Source: Sclerodactyla briareus
Taxonomy: Eukaryota; Echinodermata; Holothuroidea; Dendrochirotida; Sclerodactylidae
Direction of reading: 5' to 3'
Assembly (NCBI GenBank): GCA_026419785.1
Contig: JAODTK010004932.1
Location: forward strand, 186,001-250,000
DNA: 64,000 bases
In this document: positions 57,517-64,000 of the stretch, one piece after another
How positions within the stretch are numbered: the stretch's first letter is position 1
How the letters are laid out: every line of letters begins with the position of its first letter
Translations under genes and position numbers: made by a program
Notes under the pieces: model-generated
Told to the model about the DNA's origin: nothing
Database searches by the model: none
Seen by the model: the letters and a program-made list of their open reading frames with translations, nothing else

Positions 57517-58109
57517 AAAATTTAACACTTCAATGTGCAACTGATTGGCAAGTTTCGGCTATTTAGTACTTCTTCTTTCCACTTAGGCATTAGGGTATCT
57601 CTAAGCAGATTTTAACTTATCCTGTGCTCAAAGTTTGGTAGTGTTCTGCCCAAATTTTTATTCTAAAAAAAACTGGGGGGTGCCCTCTATCTCTCGCCTT
57701 GTACTCCAGCTCTGCCGCTCGCATGATTCCCCGCCTAAAGCCGACTGTTACTTGTTTCATCTGAGAAATTCTTTCTTAATTGTTTTTCATCAAATGCTGA
57801 ATTTTTCCCTTTATGTAATCCTCTGGATATAGGACCAGAAACAAAACTTTCAAAGAACTGTCAGTCTCGTGGAAAATAAAATGTCGAACGCTAAGCCTTT
57901 ATTCCCCCTTTTGCCGAATTGCCGACAGACTCGTCACTCATCCATTAAACGACGGCTACGGGCCGTCCAATATATGTTGCCGGCGTCGTGCATTCTCTTG
58001 CCGGACGCTGAATGGGCCCAATTAAGGATGAAGAGCCAAAAGTCCGAAAGAGGCCGGATAATAAAGTCTGGCTTCCGTTGTTTCTTTCTATTCCTCTTCA
58101 ATCCCTGTT

Positions 58110-58238
58110 CCACTGTCACTCCCTTACTTCCTTTTCCTTTCCCTTCCCCTCTTTCCTCTTTTCCTCCTCTCCTCTTTTCCTCCTCTCCTCTTTTCCTCCT
58201 CTCCTCTTTTCCTCTTCTTTTCTTTCCTCTTTCTCTTT
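58110..58238 (+). repeat. Polypyrimidine tract (CCTCTTTTCCTC)n
   Basis: Repeats of TTTTCCTCCTCTCC make an almost uninterrupted C/T strand. The long antisense frame across it (Arg/Glu/Lys-rich) is a composition artefact. Confidence 0.9.
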
Positions 58239-58274
58239 TTTGCCGACAGACCAAAAATTTGCCGACGGCTACGG

Positions 58275-58670
58275 CCCTGCTGGAGGCCCATAAATTGTAA
58301 TTATTGCCAATAGGGAGGGTGAGACCATTTGTCAGGGCGCACTTCCCTTGGGTCCGACCTTCAAACCCCAAGACAAATTCTCTCGGTACGCGCCTGACCG
58401 TGAGGTACAAAACAGAGAACTTGATCACAAAATAGACACTTTCAGAGACAGTGGCTACCCCGGGGGATCAGAACCCCCTCCCCCATGACCAAGTGATCAT
58501 AACATGTTGTAACACCAAAAATGAGCTTTTGCAGTTCAGTGGAGGTTTTGCAGCTGTTATTGACATATTTGCAGCAGCATGTGTCACCAGGGGCCCTGAA
58601 TTTGTACTTATTCGCCAGTAGGGAGGGTGAGGCCATCATGAGAGCGCACTTCCTTTGGGTTCCGACCTCA
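58275..58670. repeat. ~308-bp-spaced duplication
   Basis: AATAGGGAGGGTGAGACC (58307) with GCGCACTTCCCTTGGG recurs as AGTAGGGAGGGTGAGGCC (58617) with GCGCACTTCCTTTGGG. A third related phrase, ACCAAGTGATCA, links 58489 with 57106. Confidence 0.7.
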
Positions 58671-59085
58671 CCCCCCCCCCCCCCACCACCATGCCAAATA
58701 TTTGCCGTTATGCTAACTGGCAGAGAAAACTAATTCGCAATGTTCTAACATCCGTGGAGCAATAAAAATTGGAGTGCAACGAACTCTTTAATGTGACTAA
58801 ATCCCTTGATCATATCCATAGTAGCACATAGGGACTGTAAGAGATTGAGCCTTTTCGGTCACGTTGCAAGACTCATGATATAGTAGAAGCTTCAGCGAAG
58901 ATAAGGAAGAATTGAGACATACCTGCTAAGCCAATGGGGAGACTCCCGTGGTGACCTTGTTCGGAAATAGCAAGTAGCATCACATCAAAAAGAAAAAAAA
59001 AAAAAAGTTTTTGAGGAGGAAGCAATAAACGTTGCACAAGATCGTGATACGAGGCGGAGGTAATCATGAGCATGGTTGGATAGAC
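58671..59085. other. No recognisable feature
   Basis: A C-run at 58672-58685 and an A-run at 58989-59005. No gene was seen. Confidence 0.35.
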
Positions 59086-59091
59086 GAGATA

Positions 59092-59185
59092 ATACTACTA
59101 TTACTACTACTTACTACTACTACTCTACTCATCCTACTACTACGACTACTACTACTATACTACTTCTGATACTACTAGATTGTAC
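59092..59185. repeat. (TAC)n microsatellite
   Basis: Irregular ACT/TAC trinucleotide tract. Confidence 0.9.
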
Positions 59186-59189
59186 TAAT

Positions 59190-60655
59190 CGCTAATAAAA
59201 CCTGGACTACACAGACTGCAGAAGTGGCCGGAGGGGGGTGGGGTGCCTCCCATTGTGCACACCAATGCATGCCAAGCTTGGAAATTTGTGCAATATAGCA
59301 CCCCTACACCATTGCTTCAAAATCATGATTTATATTGTCCAGAATACAATCAAGGCGCCGCTCTAGAGTCTCATTTTGGGGAGAGGGGGAATTGTGTTTG
59401 GGGGGAAAAATAGGGAGGGGATAACGAGGGATTACTATATAGCGGAGCGCCACCATAGGTTGGCGAGGAGGCGCCCACGAAAATTGTTGACGTCACGAAC
59501 TCCAGATGGCCGGAAACGGGCAATCACGAGTGTCTATACTGCATGGCCCCAGCCTTAAAATATAAAAATCTTGGTCTGCAAATTCCTCATTAATGTGAAG
59601 TGTTATATAGAAATAATATAATATGATATCACATGGGTTTACGCGATAGAAGAATCATGTGGCATGTCGTTTGGCATTATGCTTATACGCAATCTGACAT
59701 TTGGTTGTAATTGACCGAATGCACATGTTTACGGAGCTGTTGGACTCATAGGAACTGTGACCAATCAGGCCACATATTTGCAGCAGTTGCACTTGTACTT
59801 GAAGCCAGCAGGCGCGGCTCTAGACCAAGTCTAATAGGGGAGGGGGATTATAGGGGTTTTTTGAAACGACTACCATGGAGAACTAGTCTTAAAGGACAAC
59901 TGGCAGGCTTGGATACAACAGATGTTGTGATTGTGGAAGATGAAAAAACTGTATCCATAGGTCCAAACCCCATTCATACGATGCTATGTGGAGTTATGGC
60001 CTTTCAAAAATTTGGAATTCAGGCGAGAAATTGAGGAGAATCCCAATTGCGCAATAACGCATGACGCACACATGGACAACACAGGAAATTATGTTATTGA
60101 TGTGTTTTTCATTTCGTTGAATAAATCAACATTTAATAAAGTTCTGCTGTCTTTCTCTCACCAAAGTAACCATTAGCCCTACCAACCCACTACACAATCC
60201 TCTCCCCTAGAATAAATGCCTTGTCGAAGTGATATTTATTGAATTTCCAATAGAAAACAAGAATGTTCGCAGGGTTGTGCAAGTTATGACATCATTTAAT
60301 TATTACATGATGGGATGTATGTCGATCTTGCGCAATACACAATGCTTCACAATACACCATGAAACTAATACTATACTCGTAACGGAAAGTCCTATGAACT
60401 TCCCGTTTGGACTTGGACGCATTCAGTTTTTTAAAGCCAGCTTCAAAACGCGCCTGTAATAATCATCCTGCAGTTGTCCTTAATAGCGGCATCCGTGCCC
60501 AACTCTGTATAGTAACCAGTCCAGTGTAATCAAGGTGGTGATGTAATTCACAACCCGTAACGATGACCATACCCAAATTTTTGACGCGTGGATTCACACT
60601 CCACACAACTTCCAAATGCAACTGGGTCCCAGATTCCTTATCAATACGACGTTCT
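59190..60655. other. No confident gene
   Basis: Open plus frames at 59711-60034 and 60229-60459 have protein-like lengths but no recognised motif or exon signals. Confidence 0.3.
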
Positions 60656-60659
60656 TGAT

Positions 60660-60875
60660 AAGATAATATACTTAATAATAATCATAATAATAATAATATA
60701 ATATAATATAAAATATATAATAATAATAATATATAATAAGATATAATAATAATATAATAATAATAATAATTATTATTAGTCATTAGTATTATTATTATTA
60801 TTAGTATTAGTATTAGTATTATTAATTAGTATTAGTATAGTATTAGTATGAGTATTAGTATTAGTATGATTATAA
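60660..60875. repeat. (AAT)n / (ATT)n inverted microsatellite
   Basis: An AATAAT-type tract (60660-60765) is followed at once by its complement-type TATTAT/TAGTATTAG tract (60766-60870), with the turn at AATAATTATTATTAG. The two halves could pair as a long hairpin. Confidence 0.85.
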
Positions 60876-62010
60876 AAAATCGGGGCTTCAATTGTCAAGC
60901 TTGTCAGGCTACTGCAAGGTTGAGTATTGACACATGCAGTTGTGTGCTCCCTTTGAAGGGAATATTCAATGTGGGGGAAAACGATGCAAGGTGACGATCA
61001 ATGGGACGCTGACGGTGATCGTGGAAAGGATATAACTTCATAATACTCCTCAAGTGACGTTGACAAGACTTTGCTTCACGTTACAAATACAATTCGCTTA
61101 ATTCAAAGTAAAGTTTACTTGGTTTGAGTCGAGATTTTATTTAGTCTGGTTCTACCCTGACCCAACTCTGGTTTCTTTTAACATTAATTTAAAGTGTATC
61201 CGTAAGGTGCAATGCTTTCTAATCGACACATGTTCTAATTGCTCAAGATGGAACGACATCTTACCGCACGTTTGATATTGAATAGGCTACTGTCATTAAT
61301 TTGACAGAAAAAACCAGAAGAACAAGTCTGTCCTCCTCCCCGCCCACTCCATCCGTGATTTTTTGTTGTAATCGTATTTTAAACGATATTGAGGATTACC
61401 ACTCACAGACTCCACTTTGTTGAGTAATACGACGATACTTGATTCCCCCTTCCAATGGTAATATTAAGATGCAATTCACACGGTGCTGATTGACTGCAAT
61501 CACGTATATGTTAGCATAACAGGTTTAAACAAAGGCGAACAAACATTGGGTAATGGGGAGAAAAAATCCCCAGTAGTATTACTACAACGTAGACACTATA
61601 GATGATAACCTAATCTGCTCATCTTATTTTTCATGATCCAACCTTCGAAATAGGGGTTCAATTAAATCTCGCTGAGAAAGAACGGTCGTTGAAGAATGCG
61701 TTACATATTTCATTTGCGCTCACAATTATGAATGTATATACCGCATATGAATGAAACGGTATGGAATAATCAGAACAAGGCTTTTTCATATATGCACGCA
61801 CTCGAGTAAAATGGAAGACGCTTCCTCGGAAACAAATGACAACAGGGAATGATGTTAGAGTATCATTCCTCTCTTGACAATAAGAAACGTCTTTCTACTT
61901 CAAATCCAGCGTTCCAGCGTATTGTATTACAGAAATATACACATTATACAAATTATACACCTCTATCTTAGTGTAGTGAACGCTGCATACCAACTATTGT
62001 ATCTAGCATT
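60876..62010. other. 3' flank of the GPCR gene; nothing else recognised
   Basis: AT-rich sequence without coding or repeat evidence. Any 3' untranslated region and polyadenylation site of the minus-strand GPCR would lie here. Confidence 0.4.
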
Positions 62011-62021
62011 GCTAATAAATT

Positions 62022-63430
62022 ATCACAAAGACAAACCTATGACATTTTATAACAGCTTTCAGCCGTTCGAAAGTATCCTTACACTCTTCCCTGAACTTCA
62101 TATCCATCACACCGTAAATGAACGGATTAACACAGCAGTTCAGAAGAGGGAAATGCTGGATGACGTGAACAGAAATATGAACAATGGCAGATTTGTGGCC
62201 TTGATCCCACTGAGCAGCGAATCGTCTCAGAAAACAGCGTGAAATGAAAAGGGCGAAACAGTGGGATTAGCGTCATTGTCGATACGAGGGTAGTCATGAA
62301 CAACATCATCGTTAGTCGCCGCTCTATGGATTCGTTTACCGATGCTATTGAGCTACGGGAGGCAGATTTCTGCGTCTCGATGCCTTAGAACGTATTCGGC
62401 TCGTTTGTCTGTAGACTGCGAACGACACCGACCTGATCATGTTCCCGTTTTGTTTCGATCGGTTCTTTCCGTCATCTTTCTGTCGTTCCTCGTGTCTGAT
62501 CTCAATCCTTGCACGGTCTACACCCTCACAATCACCACTGGAACCGACAAGATTGTTGGTTATAATTTCTGTAGGACACTCGTTCGCTCTTTCTTTTTAG
62601 GGTCATTGCCCTCCATTGATTGAGATTTTGCGGGATCCATGCCATCATCAACATTGTCATCTGGATGCAGGATGGCAAGTTCCTGATCTTTCATAAGGGT
62701 GTCCCCATCCCCAAGTCAGAGTGCGCGTGTCCGGGAACGCGGCGTCGGAAAGTGACTGGGGCCTAATTGTCTGCGTGCTGGTATCCAGGATGATGACCAG
62801 GATCTGTGCGACTAACACCGTTCCCCAGTCGGTACCTCTATTCTGACGGATGGTCGCCAAGGAAGAGTATAACATATTATTGTTAAAAGCACTGACGTCA
62901 ACATGACGGCGTTAAACATTCTCTTCCGTATCTGTAGGATGACATGCGTCGATGTCACGCTTTCTCCCCCCCCACTAAGAGATAATGTAGGGGGCGACAA
63001 CTCGCCTTCGAAAGAAGAAACTAGGAATCGATGCGAAGAGATCGTTACGCTGCTGAGACTGCACGATACCACAAGTGCAGCGGTTACTGAGAGACGCTCG
63101 CGAAAAGGGCGGCATACGGCCAGGTAGCGGTCGATCGCAACCACGGCGGTATTAACCAAAGACAGAGTCAAGAACGCAGTGAGTCCAGCGTAGATGCTTT
63201 TGCAAAGGTTCTCATTGAGTACACCCTCCTCAATTAGAGTATCATCCAAATCATAAATGGTATGGCGACGCAGGTGGCCAGGTCCGCAATGGCCATGGAT
63301 GAGATGAACACGTAGGTACTGTACTTGCGAGCCTTCTGGAGGTACACGCCTAACGTCATCAGGTTACTGGAACTCCGACTGTGAAAATTGTCATTAGAAA
63401 TACAGAGACTACTGTGCCGATTCCCGCCAT
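62022..63430 (-). CDS. Rhodopsin-class G-protein-coupled receptor (intronless, frameshifted)
   Basis: A seven-helix receptor can be traced on the minus strand. The ATG at 63430 opens MAGIGTVVSVFLMTIF (helix 1). NLMTLGVYLQKARKYSTYVF carries the helix-1 asparagine, then SSMAIADLATCVAIPF holds the conserved helix-2 aspartate. One shift leads to LCKSIYAGLTAFLTLSLVN, with the ECL1 cysteine, and VVAIDRYLAVCRPF, with the DRY motif. RLSVTAALVVSCSL fits helix 4 and MFNAVMLTSVLLTIICYTLP fits helix 5. A long, charged third intracellular loop (for example DGMDPAKSQSMEGNDPKKK) covers about 62730-62360. Helix 6 is RRLTMMLFMTTLVSTMTLIP, without an obvious CWxP. Helix 7 ends LLNCCVNPFIYGVMDMKF, an NPxxY-type motif, with a short tail to TAG at 62022. 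At least four frame shifts are needed, mainly in the loop. The ligand is unknown; the long loop recalls aminergic and peptide receptors. Confidence 0.75.
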
Positions 63431-64000
63431 TTTGTCATGGTCTACATCGGCGTGATTAAAGGTCTACATATAATGCATGTGCTGTGAATAGAGGGGGAAA
63501 ATTGGGACGTTGTGCAGCTTCATGAGCAGATAAGCGCGGCATGACATTCATGTAACGTCGATGAGTTAATGTTGAAACAAACATCCCGATACATTCGCTA
63601 TATTTCATTGCTCAATGAAATGCTGATTTCAACAACTAAAATTGGCAAGTTTTCACTAAGTACGGAATAGGGATCGCTATATTCAAGGGATTCTAAAATG
63701 TCCAACTCATTTCCTGGAAGTCGAGATCGTCTTAGTCACTTTCTATTAATCTAGTAGTATTCTAGCTCAATGTTGATGCACCACAGGCTCAATTCTTCTA
63801 CAAAATGGTCAATTCACGGAGGCTATATGACTGTCAAGATCGCGGCCTATGGGCCATATCCACAATCATCTATCTACTAGCACGACAATCCGAGCACAAA
63901 GTGGGCGAAACAGTGGAAATATGTAGAAATCGTGAAAAGAAACATCAAGAACCTTTGTAGCATGCTCGACATTTCACTCATACTGTCACTGTCTGAAGCA
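63431..64000. other. 5' flank of the GPCR gene
   Basis: No repeat or second gene was recognised. The promoter and any noncoding 5' exon of the receptor would lie here or beyond the window. Confidence 0.4.

Noticed and set aside
57934-58428. 164-codon minus frame rich in Arg, Glu and Lys
   Set aside because: Its middle is the translation of the polypyrimidine tract at 58110-58238, so it is a low-complexity artefact.

Overview
This window looks like nuclear DNA from an invertebrate animal. It is AT-rich and repeat-rich, with no operons and no tightly packed long reading frames. Spliced exon-like blocks, microsatellites and animal-type transposons (hAT, pogo/Tigger, piggyBac, Mutator-like, Ty3/gypsy-type, tyrosine recombinase) are common. 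Several animal gene families also appear in pieces: a rhodopsin-class GPCR, a G2E3/HECT-like fragment and a ZNF862-like zinc finger. The mix suggests a marine invertebrate, but the exact lineage cannot be fixed from the sequence. Almost every recognisable protein is cut by single-base frameshifts. That points to relic copies, to an unpolished long-read consensus, or to both.

Layout. 0-5.3 kb: unrecognised DNA, minisatellites, a direct-repeat pair (1937-2068 and 3264-3430) and a broken tyrosine-recombinase-like gene (3753-5090). 6.1-10.0 kb: a gag-like element with a capsid domain and a zinc knuckle; its 3' part is present twice. 10.0-11.2 kb: a Tigger-type transposase core running straight into a Mutator-like transposase N-terminus. 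12.9-16.5 kb: a nested tandem array with five copies of a roughly 390-bp unit that carries an exon-like block. 18.4-19.5 kb: a non-autonomous hAT element with TIRs and target-site duplication. 22.3 kb: a Tigger C-terminal scrap. 23.2-26.5 kb: a piggyBac transposase gene split over about seven exons. 28.6-34.1 kb: a satellite-like array of about 1.5-kb units carrying (CA)n, followed directly by a Ty3/gypsy gag fragment and a second Tigger C-terminal scrap. 38.3-41.9 kb: a duplicated HECT/G2E3-like exon, a 111-bp triplication, a hAT transposase fragment and a TATA-driven ZNF862-like fragment. 44-48.5 kb: dispersed and tandem copies of a 295-bp dimeric repeat. 53.25-55.33 kb: a 2.08-kb hAT-type element whose long termini are packed with GAGGCC motifs. 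57-61 kb: simple repeats and short duplications. 62.0-63.4 kb: an intronless GPCR on the minus strand.

The recognisable coding sequences are mainly transposon proteins and do not form a pathway. The only convincing host-type gene with its whole architecture is the GPCR at the right edge. The strongest candidates for something not yet described are the GAGGCC-ended hAT element, the exon-bearing tandem array at 13.7-16.5 kb and the dimeric 295-bp repeat family, which also forms part of the 1.5-kb satellite. I saw no clear multi-gene system. All calls rest on reading motifs by eye, without database searches.
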